Below, one piece after another: positions 32,965-39,656 of a stretch of DNA of 49,854 bases. The translations under genes were made by a program, and so were the position numbers. The DNA is from a virus: positions 1 to 49,854 of the IMG/VR virus record IMGVR_UViG_3300013099_000026. The stretch is one strand, 5' to 3'. Numbering within the stretch: the stretch's first letter is position 1; the number at the start of each line of letters is the position of its first letter. The notes below the pieces were generated by a model. The model ran no database searches, had not been told where the DNA came from, and saw only the letters and a program-made list of their open reading frames with translations.

Positions 32965-33389
32965 TATTTAACCTCTATAACTTGTACACCAGCACATTCA
33001 AACGTCGCAAGTGCTGCATTGCACTCATATTCCCAGCGTAGCGAAATTGGACGCGATAGTCGATAGTAAACTGTTCGTATATTTGCCTGAACAATCAACA
33101 AAGCGCAATGTTGGCAAGGGGGCAACCCATACACAAAAATAGAACATCCCTCAAGATCCCTTTTAGCGTGTAATATTGCGTTGCATTCCGCGTGAATGGT
33201 CAGTGAATTTTTATGGTTTTTATCTATGGGGATAATATCGATATTAGCCGGTTGACCATTATAGCCTGAACTTATGACATGTTTCCCTTGAGCAATAACC
33301 GCCCCAACTTGTCGCGACCCGTCATTACTCCAACCGCTCACGTTTTGGGCGGTGTCCATAAAACGATCAACCCATTTAGCGGCTAACAT
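32964..33389 (-). CDS. dCMP/cytidine deaminase family protein
   Basis: A 141-residue zinc deaminase: HAECNAILHAKRDLEG gives the His ligand and catalytic Glu, and PPCQHCALLIVQANI the two Cys ligands. The N-terminus SRQVGAVIAQGKHVISSGYN fits deoxycytidylate deaminases, making dUMP for dTTP synthesis. A kinase for nucleotides is encoded nearby, so the pair probably adjusts the nucleotide pool. Confidence 0.85.
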   Translation of the reverse strand: MLAAKWVDRFMDTAQNVSGWSNDGSRQVGAVIAQGKHVISSGYNGQPANIDIIPIDKNHKNSLTIHAECNAILHAKRDLEGCSIFVYGLPPCQHCALLIVQANIRTVYYRLSRPISLRWEYECNAALATFECAGVQVIEVK

Positions 33390-33546
33390 GTTTACCGTAT
33401 GCCTGCACCAACGTAACTATAAATTCCGTTTGGTTGGGTTGCGCTTCAATAATATCCCTAACTGATTCGGGCAGGCTAAATGTTTTTTTCTTTAGTGGCT
33501 CGGTAGCTTCAACGGGTCTACCGCGCCCTCTTTTTACGTCTGACAT
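33376..33546 (-). CDS. Ribbon-helix-helix-like small protein
   Basis: A 56-residue protein starting MSDVKRGRGRPVEATEPLKK, where RGRGRP resembles an AT-hook, followed by KTFSLPESVRDIIEAQPNQT and EFIVTLVQAYGKH, the strand-helix-helix order of Arc/CopG-type DNA-binding proteins. It overlaps the deaminase start by 14 bases. Possibly a regulator of this operon. Confidence 0.6.
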   Translation of the reverse strand: MSDVKRGRGRPVEATEPLKKKTFSLPESVRDIIEAQPNQTEFIVTLVQAYGKHVSR

Positions 33547-33584
33547 AATTTAGATTCATCTTATTAGATTTTAAGAGGCTCTAA

Positions 33585-34064
33585 TTATACTGTATATAAA
33601 ACATTATTGTTTGTTTTAATCCACCGATCAAACCCTTCCAAGCCACCATCGTTATTAAATAATAGCATTGTGTCAGGTTTAAAATTTATCTCAAGCGTTG
33701 GATCAGCTACAGTTCCGGGGCGTTTAATGAAAACAATGACATCGAATTTATGGCTATTTAAATCAAATTCAGCTTGTGACCGCATACCGCAATATATACC
33801 CCCGTTTGCAAGTGCTATATCAACTAAATTGTGGTTTTTATTAAAAAGCTGCATCTGCTTTTTCCACAACGCACGATAATTTCCTCTGTCGTCGTAGCAT
33901 TTCTGAGCCGTAGGATAGTACTTTATGTTGCGACTGTACATATACGCCGTTAAATGATGTTTAGCAAACCATAAGGAAATATTAGTATAATTTTTATTCA
34001 GCTTTGCCGCGAGCTGGTCTTTGCCCGATTGCCCTTGACCTAAAATCAATATATTTTTTACCAT
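33585..34064 (-). CDS. Deoxynucleoside monophosphate kinase-like protein
   Basis: Start taken at the ATG 34064 (MVKNILILGQGQSGKD), which has GGAGG eight bases before it; a GTG five codons upstream is the other option. About 159 residues. The P-loop GQGQSGKD and the later GGIYCGMRSQAEFD with FDVIVFIKRPG match phage dNMP kinases. It would phosphorylate dNMPs, acting with the dCMP deaminase. Confidence 0.75.
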   Translation of the reverse strand: MVKNILILGQGQSGKDQLAAKLNKNYTNISLWFAKHHLTAYMYSRNIKYYPTAQKCYDDRGNYRALWKKQMQLFNKNHNLVDIALANGGIYCGMRSQAEFDLNSHKFDVIVFIKRPGTVADPTLEINFKPDTMLLFNNDGGLEGFDRWIKTNNNVLYTV

Positions 34065-34228
34065 TGCCACCGCCTCCACTTATTGGATGTATAGCGCACA
34101 ACTGTATTTTTTAAGGGCGGTCGCCTATTGTGGGTATACAATTGATCTTTTAAAATAATAGCGGCTATACGGGTGACCATCCACGTGGTCGCTGTACGCC
34201 AAAAAACGCGGGCATTAAGTAGGCTCAT
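34058..34228 (-). CDS. Small basic, Trp-rich protein
   Basis: A 56-residue frame starting MSLLNARVFWRTATTWMV and ending KWRRWQW, rich in Arg and Trp. TAGGAGAG precedes the ATG. It overlaps the upstream gene by 14 bases and the kinase start by seven. Could be a genuine small regulator or antimicrobial-like peptide; its composition is unusual and it may also be spurious. Confidence 0.4.
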   Translation of the reverse strand: MSLLNARVFWRTATTWMVTRIAAIILKDQLYTHNRRPPLKNTVVRYTSNKWRRWQW

Positions 34229-34412
34229 TTAATACTCTCCTAACGCCATATAGTTTATGATTTATAACAACCGTGTCCTTTATTAGCCATGTGTTCACCT
34301 GTTGCTTCGCTACGCACTGTGCATCCGCAAAGGCTTTTATTGAGCTATAATTAGCTTTTATATAGTCACGTAATCCTAAAGCAATCATTGCCTGTTCCTG
34401 TTCCTGTTCCAT
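34215..34412 (-). CDS. Small Cro-like helix-turn-helix protein
   Basis: A 65-residue protein. YSSIKAFADAQCVAKQQVNT followed by WLIKDTVVINHKLYGVRR fits the small phage HTH family in which a Cro-like fold ends in a short beta wing naming the repair loop (xxxxGxLYxxRR). It follows a 25-residue peptide gene from a strong repeated promoter. A transcriptional control role is likely. Confidence 0.65.
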   Translation of the reverse strand: MEQEQEQAMIALGLRDYIKANYSSIKAFADAQCVAKQQVNTWLIKDTVVINHKLYGVRRVLNEPT

Positions 34413-34426
34413 TAATTACGCTCCTA

Positions 34427-34504
34427 TTATCTATAGTTACCTATCCAACCGATTAAAAATAAAGCTATCTCTACTGCCAAGGTACTCACTAAAATATCTA
34501 TCAT
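34427..34504 (-). CDS. 25-residue hydrophobic peptide
   Basis: A very small frame, MIDILVSTLAVEIALFLIGW with WIGNYR at the end, nearly all one membrane helix. It follows a good GGAG and the first position after the repeated promoter at 34538-34566. Single-helix phage peptides of this size exist as membrane modulators, but length alone gives low certainty. Confidence 0.4.
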   Translation of the reverse strand: MIDILVSTLAVEIALFLIGWIGNYR

Positions 34505-34537
34505 GGTGTATTCTCCGTTTTGTTTTAAGTTGTGTCT

Positions 34538-34566
34538 AGTATACTAAAAGAGTTTACGAGTGTAAA
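34538..34566 (-). promoter_or_regulatory. Repeated promoter copy 2 (TTTACA-17-TATACT)
   Basis: Minus-strand TTTACA (34561-34566), 17-base spacer and TATACT (34538-34543), with the TAGTATACTA palindrome at the -10 and GTGAGCTAGTTCC upstream, nearly identical to copies at 25206 and 34927. Drives the small peptide and HTH genes. Confidence 0.7.
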
Positions 34567-34585
34567 GGAACTAGCTCACGTTTAG

Positions 34586-34612
34586 AAAAAGAAAGGGGGC
34601 TATCAAGCCCCC
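34586..34612 (-). terminator. Intrinsic terminator
   Basis: On the minus strand GGGGGCT, loop TGAT, AGCCCCC, then TTTCTTTTT: a textbook Rho-independent terminator just after the stop of the 81-residue gene (34620), separating it from the next promoter. Confidence 0.85.
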
Positions 34613-34619
34613 TCGGTTT

Positions 34620-34865
34620 CTATCCTCTTTCTAATGTATCTATCATTCCAAATACGTCGGAAAATTCCTCGCCGTCCAGTATGTCACCAATTGCACTTAT
34701 TAATATCGCCTCGGCTGCTGGACAATACTCTTTTATTGCTGGCTCTTCGATCTCTTCTATTAATGCAAGTATAAGATCGTCAGCTGACATTCCTTTTATA
34801 GCTTCTCTAAGTGCGTTAGCTGCTTTAATGTTTGCTTGTTTTGCTGCTCTTTCTGAATTAGTCAT
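34620..34865 (-). CDS. Small acidic helical protein
   Basis: An 81-residue protein with a basic first helix (SERAAKQANIKAANALREAI) and an acidic remainder (LILALIEEIEEPAIKEY, GDILDGEEFSDVFGMID). It is a single-gene unit with its own promoter (34927-34955) and terminator (34586-34612), so it is probably expressed strongly and early. Acidic small phage proteins often mimic DNA or inhibit host factors; here that is only a possibility. Confidence 0.6.
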   Translation of the reverse strand: MTNSERAAKQANIKAANALREAIKGMSADDLILALIEEIEEPAIKEYCPAAEAILISAIGDILDGEEFSDVFGMIDTLERG

Positions 34866-34926
34866 TTTATATATTCCTTTTGAAAGGTTGTTTTACTTAA
34901 AGAACCTTTTTCTTTAAGTTGCCTAT

Positions 34927-34955
34927 AGTATACTAAAACAATTTACTTTTGTAAA
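34927..34955 (-). promoter_or_regulatory. Repeated promoter copy 3 (TTTACA-17-TATACT)
   Basis: Minus-strand TTTACA (34950-34955), 17-base spacer, TATACT (34927-34932), in the same conserved block as copies 1 and 2, though with TAGTATACTATAGG at the -10 and GATCTAGTTCC upstream. Reads into the acidic-protein gene. Confidence 0.7.
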
Positions 34956-35051
34956 GGAACTAGATCACACTTTTTAAACTAAATTTTAAGTTGTTGATTT
35001 CAAAAGGATTTATTTTTAAAATAATTTAAATTATTTATTGATTTTTTTAAG

Positions 35052-35282
35052 TCATTGATATTTAGTTTCTAAATCCACAGGAATTAATCTATCGTTAATA
35101 TAATCAAATTCGCGATAAGGATAAAATAGAGTTAATACGTTATCATTCCTATCATAGTATCCCGTATAACGCTCGCATGTAAAAGTGGGCGTAACAGAAT
35201 GTACCTGGTCATTGTCAACCAGCATTACATTAAAAACATTTCCTGCTATATAGATACACGTTAAAATAATGGTACTGAACAT
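35052..35282 (-). CDS. Small protein with N-terminal membrane or signal helix
   Basis: A 76-residue protein whose first 21 residues (MFSTIILTCIYIAGNVFNVM) are hydrophobic and could be a signal or anchor, followed by a polar, Tyr- and Asp-rich part (YTGYYDRNDNVLTLFYPYRE). It may face the periplasm. No family recognised. Confidence 0.5.
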   Translation of the reverse strand: MFSTIILTCIYIAGNVFNVMLVDNDQVHSVTPTFTCERYTGYYDRNDNVLTLFYPYREFDYINDRLIPVDLETKYQ

Positions 35283-35325
35283 AATTATTGACCTCGTTTA
35301 TTTAATACGGTGAAATATGATTGTA

Positions 35326-35637
35326 TCATTTGCACAGTTTTACTGCCGAGGGTTCTCCATAAAAACTACATGTGCGTTTGGCAGGTGTACCGTCTTTCTT
35401 TATTTTGTAGAATTGCATTGCATAACGGTGTCCGTACATACCCCCTTTTATTGCCGCTACGATATAACATTGATCTCTATAGTCTACTTTATCCCCAATG
35501 GAAAACGGACATAAAACGATCGCGAGGCTTTTAATTTCAGCCGCTAGGTTCTCTTTTATCGCGTTACTTTGCACATATAACCGCGCAATCTCTATTTTCT
35601 TTTCTTCAATGAATTTAATTTTCTCTTCGGGTGTCAT
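35326..35637 (-). CDS. Small protein downstream of CRISPR-repeat RNA
   Basis: A 103-residue protein: an N-terminal coiled coil (PEEKIKFIEEKKIEIARLYV) and a beta-rich C-terminal part (FSIGDKVDYRDQCYIVAAIK, TCSFYGEPSAVKL). It follows within 27 bases of the hairpin that ends the CRISPR-repeat transcript, so read-through could express it, and its function may be linked. No family recognised. Confidence 0.55.
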   Translation of the reverse strand: MTPEEKIKFIEEKKIEIARLYVQSNAIKENLAAEIKSLAIVLCPFSIGDKVDYRDQCYIVAAIKGGMYGHRYAMQFYKIKKDGTPAKRTCSFYGEPSAVKLCK

Positions 35638-35657
35638 TTTTTAATCTCTCTTTTTGT

Positions 35658-35695
35658 GAAAAAAGCAGTGTTAAGGCTTATTTTTTAACACTGCT
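35658..35695 (-). terminator. Hairpin-plus-T-run terminator built from the AGCAGTGTT word
   Basis: In the minus direction AGCAGTGTTAA pairs with TTAACACTGCT (plus 35685-35695 and 35664-35674), ten-base loop, and is followed by TTTTTT. It closes the CRISPR-repeat RNA unit at a length of about 130 nt. The stem is the same word that recurs in leaders across the genome, but here with a T-run. Confidence 0.65.
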
Positions 35696-35763
35696 TAGAG
35701 TTTGTTATATTTCAGGGTCAGTCTTAAAGTTGTGAGGGGTTAAGCCATCATAATCATGATCAG

Positions 35764-35791
35764 TTTCTAAGCTGCCTGTACGGCAGTGAAC
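35764..35791 (-). ncRNA. Solitary type I-F CRISPR repeat (candidate RNA anti-CRISPR)
   Basis: The 28 bases on the minus strand begin GTTCACTGCC, have the loop GTACA, then GGCAG and end CTTAGAAA. This matches type I-F CRISPR repeats: length 28, the 5-bp stem CTGCC/GGCAG with a 5-base loop recognised and cut by Cas6f (Csy4) after the stem, and the 8-base CTTAGAAA handle. There is one copy only; no second repeat lies 32 bases on either side, so it is no array. A promoter with its -10 four bases upstream and a terminator downstream make it a dedicated small-RNA gene. Phage-borne solitary repeat units are known to act as RNA anti-CRISPRs (Racr) that draw Cas6f and Cas7f into dead complexes. Function here is inferred. 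Confidence 0.8.
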
Positions 35792-35795
35792 TAGA

Positions 35796-35824
35796 AATAT
35801 ACCTTGTACATTAAAATAATGCAA
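35796..35824 (-). promoter_or_regulatory. Promoter firing directly at the CRISPR repeat
   Basis: TTGCAT (35819-35824), a 17-base spacer and TATATT (35796-35801) on the minus strand place the start at about 35789-35791, the first bases of the repeat. The segment is nearly the same as the promoter at 30204-30232, which precedes another structured leader. Confidence 0.6.
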
Positions 35825-35831
35825 CCCTAAT

Positions 35832-36161
35832 CTATTTATTTATAATGGCTGTAATCGCTTTGAGTTTATCGTAGTCTAATTCACGGAACGCTACACAGGC
35901 TAAATCTTCTAATAACGCATCTTTTAACGCCGTGATTCTGATAACTTCTACCGCATCCGATGTCGCTTCTTTTAATTTTAAGCGTCTATTTTGTGCGCAA
36001 TTAATCCCGATACTGTAACAAGATGTTTTGTTGTACCTATTTCCATCATCCAATGCAATTAATGTAGCTGTAATACGTGTTACAGTTGCCACATAATCGC
36101 GTTTAAACGCGCCCCTAGGTGTTACTACAATAACCCTAGTACCTACTTCAAGCTCGGTCAC
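35832..36161 (-). CDS. Small beta-barrel-like protein
   Basis: A 109-residue protein starting VGTRVIVVTPRGAFKRDYVA then TVTRITATLIALDDGNRYN, the look of an SH3/KOW-like barrel, followed by a helical C-terminus. It ends just upstream of the CRISPR-repeat promoter. Not recognised further. Confidence 0.5.
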   Translation of the reverse strand: MTELEVGTRVIVVTPRGAFKRDYVATVTRITATLIALDDGNRYNKTSCYSIGINCAQNRRLKLKEATSDAVEVIRITALKDALLEDLACVAFRELDYDKLKAITAIINK

Positions 36162-36169
36162 AATTACTC

Positions 36170-36355
36170 CTAAATTTCAATAAATAGCGACAATAAACCG
36201 CTAAAAGTAATCACCATACTGCACAGTATATATATTGCTACACCCGTATAATAAAAAATGCGGCTAATTTCCTTGTTGGGAAATAACACCATCACATACG
36301 TCTGCGCTAATAACCACAGTACCCCAAAGGAAAAAATCACTTTTAAAATAATCAT
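36170..36355 (-). CDS. Small two-helix membrane protein
   Basis: A 61-residue protein with two hydrophobic segments (LKVIFSFGVLWLLAQTYVMV and FYYTGVAIYILCSMVITF). It starts on the last base of the methyltransferase-like gene, so translation is probably coupled. Function unknown. Confidence 0.55.
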   Translation of the reverse strand: MIILKVIFSFGVLWLLAQTYVMVLFPNKEISRIFYYTGVAIYILCSMVITFSGLLSLFIEI

Positions 36356-36972
36356 TACCTATTCACCCTATAAAATTCCCTTGCAAAGCCGTCACTACAT
36401 AAAGACCGTATATCGGAATCGTTACGCATCAAATCACTGCACCATGCAAATTCTGGTATTAGATGAATAGCTGATTTATGTAAATGTGCTAACGATGGTT
36501 TTATCCTGCCCGGTCTAATATATAGATCGTTGTTTTTAGGGACATCTTGCCAATCTTTGAACAGTACAGGGGGTATATTAAACTTACCCCACAAAGCGGT
36601 GTTTTTTGTCCACGGACTGCCATACATCCACGGCTGATATGTGTACCCAGGCTTACCTAAATATTGCCTTAACGCGCCACTAGCCGGGTTCTCAATAACC
36701 CAAAAAACAGGGTTAGCCGCTTCTATTATTCGTCTACAATGATCAACCAATAGCATACCTTTCGCATGATCGCCTTTTCGTGTCTTTGCATTGCTAAACT
36801 CGGTACAAACAGGATTAGCTATAATTCCGTATACTTTTTTGGGTGGAATGTAATTTTCAACCCCTATCTGCTCACCGACCCTAATAACTGTATATTCGGC
36901 ATCGTTTACGCTGTAGTACCTGCTATCGCTTCCAACATCAGCGCATAAATGCAATATTATCTTTTTTGCCAT
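36355..36972 (-). CDS. Cytosine methyltransferase-like protein (phage type)
   Basis: A 205-residue protein with ILHLCADVGSDSRYY in the place of the S-adenosylmethionine site, IIANPVCTEFSNAKTRKGDH with a PC pair like C5-methyltransferase motif IV, and VFWVIENPASGALRQYL like motif VI. The target-recognition region and motif X are not evident, so it is smaller than the classical enzyme encoded at 27126. The phage thus carries two methyltransferase-type genes. Confidence 0.65.
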   Translation of the reverse strand: MAKKIILHLCADVGSDSRYYSVNDAEYTVIRVGEQIGVENYIPPKKVYGIIANPVCTEFSNAKTRKGDHAKGMLLVDHCRRIIEAANPVFWVIENPASGALRQYLGKPGYTYQPWMYGSPWTKNTALWGKFNIPPVLFKDWQDVPKNNDLYIRPGRIKPSLAHLHKSAIHLIPEFAWCSDLMRNDSDIRSLCSDGFAREFYRVNR

Positions 36973-36983
36973 ATTTCCCCCTC

Positions 36984-37021
36984 AAATAAACGGGCTAACC
37001 ACTACGAAAACCCGTTTATTT
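36984..37021. terminator. Perfect 11-bp stem between genes
   Basis: AAATAAACGGG (36984-36994) pairs with CCCGTTTATTT (37011-37021) around a 16-base loop, between the stop of the 105-residue gene and the methyltransferase-like gene. Arms ending in AAAT/ATTT give a possible terminator on either strand. Confidence 0.55.
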
Positions 37022-37031
37022 ATTTATGTGG

Positions 37032-37349
37032 TTATGATTCTATGTTGATACTGAATACTGCATACCATGCAGCACCACAGTATGATTTTCTAACCTCACC
37101 CTGCAAAGAAAAAGCCTCTTTAATATCAATGCAGTGCAGGTTGTGCCACTGCTTTAGTGCTTCATCAGCCAACCCTGTTTTATTTTTGTGAATGCCGCTT
37201 TGTTTTGCAACGCTGGAAAAAAACGGGCTTTCATCCAATGAAATTAAAATTGAGCTAATCCGCGCCTCAATATCTCGCCGATTACTTTGTTCACGCGCTA
37301 ACGCTTGACCTAAATTAGACCGTATTTTTTTAATTTTTTTCTTGTTCAT
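37032..37349 (-). CDS. Small basic protein
   Basis: A 105-residue protein with a very basic N-terminus (MNKKKIKKIRSNLGQALARE) and Ser-, Leu-rich middle (EARISSILISLDESPFFSSV). It may bind nucleic acid. First gene after the 37.4-37.8 kb gene in the minus block. No family recognised. Confidence 0.5.
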   Translation of the reverse strand: MNKKKIKKIRSNLGQALAREQSNRRDIEARISSILISLDESPFFSSVAKQSGIHKNKTGLADEALKQWHNLHCIDIKEAFSLQGEVRKSYCGAAWYAVFSINIES

Positions 37350-37408
37350 TGCGTCCCCTTAAAATGAGCTTATAGTTTACTTGTAAAATTAAATTTATAC
37401 AAGCAATT

Positions 37409-37810
37409 TTATACTGCACCGCCTTTTTTTATGCCTATATGTACAATATTTCCCCCTAATTCAATAGCTTGCTCATCAAGCACGTTATCCGCATTAAGCA
37501 ATTTAATCAATTTTTCCGCATCGTTTAGCGTAATTTTTCCTTTTCCAACTTGTTGTACGATTTCATCCACTGAGCCTATTTTTACTTTTTCAATTTGATT
37601 ATGTGCATGAAGCATCAGCATCAAATCCTCGACTATTTGCGCGTGATTCTTACCGCTAAAAGTTTTTAAATCAATAGCGGTACTTTTTACGCCTATCGCT
37701 TTGTCGAGCGTGTAATTTAATACCTTCGCGCCCTTGTAAATAAAATCACGCTTAGCTTGTGTAAGCTGATCGGAAATTGGTTTTTTGTTTTGTTCCTGTT
37801 TTGTAATCAT
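37409..37810 (-). CDS. Uncharacterised early protein
   Basis: I start it at the ATG 37810 (MITKQEQNKKPISDQL), since the 33 codons before it cover a leader with an AGCAGTGTT word (37823-37831). About 133 residues: basic N-terminus, then helical ALKxxAQIVEDL-type sequence (NHAQIVEDLMLMLHAHNQIE) and LNDAEKLIKLLNADNVLDE, ending IGIKKGGAV. Size and helix content resemble small terminase subunits, but nothing identifies it as such. Confidence 0.5.
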   Translation of the reverse strand: MITKQEQNKKPISDQLTQAKRDFIYKGAKVLNYTLDKAIGVKSTAIDLKTFSGKNHAQIVEDLMLMLHAHNQIEKVKIGSVDEIVQQVGKGKITLNDAEKLIKLLNADNVLDEQAIELGGNIVHIGIKKGGAV

Positions 37811-37910
37811 AGTTTTATGGAAAGCAGTGTTGGGGCAATTTTGTATTGAAATATTAGCGTAAAAACAAGGTAAAGTAAAAAGCCGCGCTAAAGCCCCTTT
37901 ACGGAACAAA

Positions 37911-39656
37911 GTAGCTTGTACCCTGTTAATGACATATAAACATATTTATTGTGCCGTTACCCCCCCTTAAAATCCCTAGAATCCGTATTTACGTTATAAA
38001 CATAACCAACCTCTGCACAGTAAGATTAAATCAAGGTATTCGCGGATAACATCACAGCCACAACTAAAACTAAAAGTCAAACCTCAACAAACGATGATTT
38101 TTAAAAAATGACTTTTGACCCGTTAAACAAAACCTTTTTTTGCCCTAAAATTGGGGTCTAGCCCTTATGTGCCGTATGTTTGAAGGGGGGTCAAAAAGAA
38201 CTTTTTTTTGTGATTCTACGGGGATTAGAGCTTCTGACAAAGTAAAAAAACCCCTTTTTTGCTCAAGTAGTCCGAAAAAACGGACTTAAAAAATAAAGTG
38301 ACTTAATCCTGCATTCTACGTGGTAGTCAGAGCAATAGAATTTGTAATATAAAAACAGCCTTTTTTGGGGGGTGATTTCAAACACAAAATAACAGCCTGT
38401 AGCTACTGCTCTGTAGGGGGCTTTAAATAATAGCTTTTGTTTACAAGTACGCTAGTACTTGTTTTCTCTTAAGGGTTCTTTAGTATATATATTATATAGT
38501 ATATACGGGTATATTTGAGGGGGGTACGACCCTCGGCAATAAGTGCGTAAACTGTTACGGTGTACTTGGCTCTTTTTCAAACACGCCCGGAAAAGGCAGA
38601 AAAAAATGACTTTTTAAAAAATTACGGTCAAGACCCCGTATTACATGGGCTTAGGATGATAGAAAAAGCAAGTTGACGGAAAAAAAAACTGCCGAAACAA
38701 ATCAAGTCTACCAAAGCCATGCGGTGTATACGTTTGGCACGATAGAATTTTAAAAAAAAAAATAGCCCCTTTTTTTCGAATCGCTACAAGCCCCGAATTC
38801 AAAGGGCTAGGACTGCACCGAAAAAGTTTTTTTTTACCCCCCAAAAAGGGTACTTTTTCTAGCATGCCCTGTATAAAATTTGTACGATTTTGACCCATAC
38901 TTGTTGGGATGTGTCAAGAAAACATATTAAATATATTAAAAGAATTTACCCCGTTATATTACAAAAGTAATATAAAACAGTATACATTAACCTAAATATT
39001 TGTTGGTACGCTATTTGCTAGTGAATCGCCCAAAAAGCGTCTTCTGCCCGTAGTACCTCAATACCTTACAACCACACGGGTTTTAAGGGTATTTACGGTA
39101 TATCAAAATAGATGATGTATTTTGATATACTTTTTATACGCCATTGGCGTATAAAAATGCTAACGGATGGCTAATGGGGTTTTTTTTAAGTTATTTTTTT
39201 GCCTACTTAAAATTTTTTTGGGTGATCGCTTGAAAACCCTTTTTTTAGTGCTTGTTTTGATATTAAACGATATTGTTTAGGGGGGTCAAAACATACTCAC
39301 CAATTTATACTCAATAACATAGTTTTAGGATGTAGTAATTTATTTTTATGTGGGGCTGTAGCCTAAGGAATTGTTAAAAATATACGGAAAAAACAGCTTT
39401 TTTCTTTTTTTTGGGGTATAGCCCTTGTGTATCATGCGATAGACTGCATAGAATTTTATCAAAAAAGGTGGGTAAAAAGGGCGTTTTCGACTACTTAAAC
39501 CCTAATTTTTATATTAGAGGTCAGGTTTTTAGGGTGTGAAGGGGAAAAATGCTAAAGTTATTGTGAATTAGATACTATGTGAAAATGGGGGTTTTGAGGT
39601 GTATTTGGAATCGGCACTTACTGCCCCTAACACTGCTACATATCAGGGGCTTTTTG
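37911..39656. other. 1.7 kb non-coding region with hairpins and degenerate repeats
   Basis: No credible gene lies here. It is packed with homopolymer runs (A, T and G tracts of 6-9) and perfect hairpins: AGTCCG/CGGACT at 38268-38285, ACAAGTAC/GTACTTGT near 38442-38461, TTATATTAC/GTAATATAA near 38954-38976, a 13-bp pair GTATATCAAAATA/TATTTTGATATAC at 39098-39130, and an overlapping TATACGCCA/TGGCGTATA hairpin at 39133-39155. Short words recur: GGGGGGTCAAAA (38183, 39280), ATAGAATTT (38335, 38743, 39449), TAGCCC (38159, 38763, 39419). The region separates early operons and may hold the replication origin or a structured RNA. See findings. Confidence 0.75.
39623..39655 (+). terminator. Plus-strand terminator at end of the non-coding region
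   Basis: GCCCCT (39623-39628) pairs with AGGGGC (39645-39650) and is followed by TTTTT. The T-run is on the plus strand, facing transcripts coming from the non-coding region rather than from the neighbouring minus-strand genes, so a plus-strand RNA may be made there. The loop holds one AACACTGCT word. Confidence 0.5.

Noticed and set aside
35700-35831. A CRISPR array at the I-F repeat
   Set aside because: Only one repeat is present; sequences 32 bases on either side do not resemble a second repeat, so it is a solitary unit and not an array.
36949-37191. Plus-strand frame of 80 codons near 37 kb
   Set aside because: It is antisense to the 105-residue gene and the start of the methyltransferase-like gene and crosses a terminator stem.
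37409-37810. Small terminase subunit
   Set aside because: Helical content and size fit but no sequence signature or adjacency to the large subunit supports it; left as unknown.
38641-38898. An 85-codon minus-strand frame in the non-coding region
   Set aside because: Composition is dominated by translated homopolymer runs (Phe, Pro, Lys), it has no ribosome site and no resemblance to a protein; it fits the repeat-rich region.
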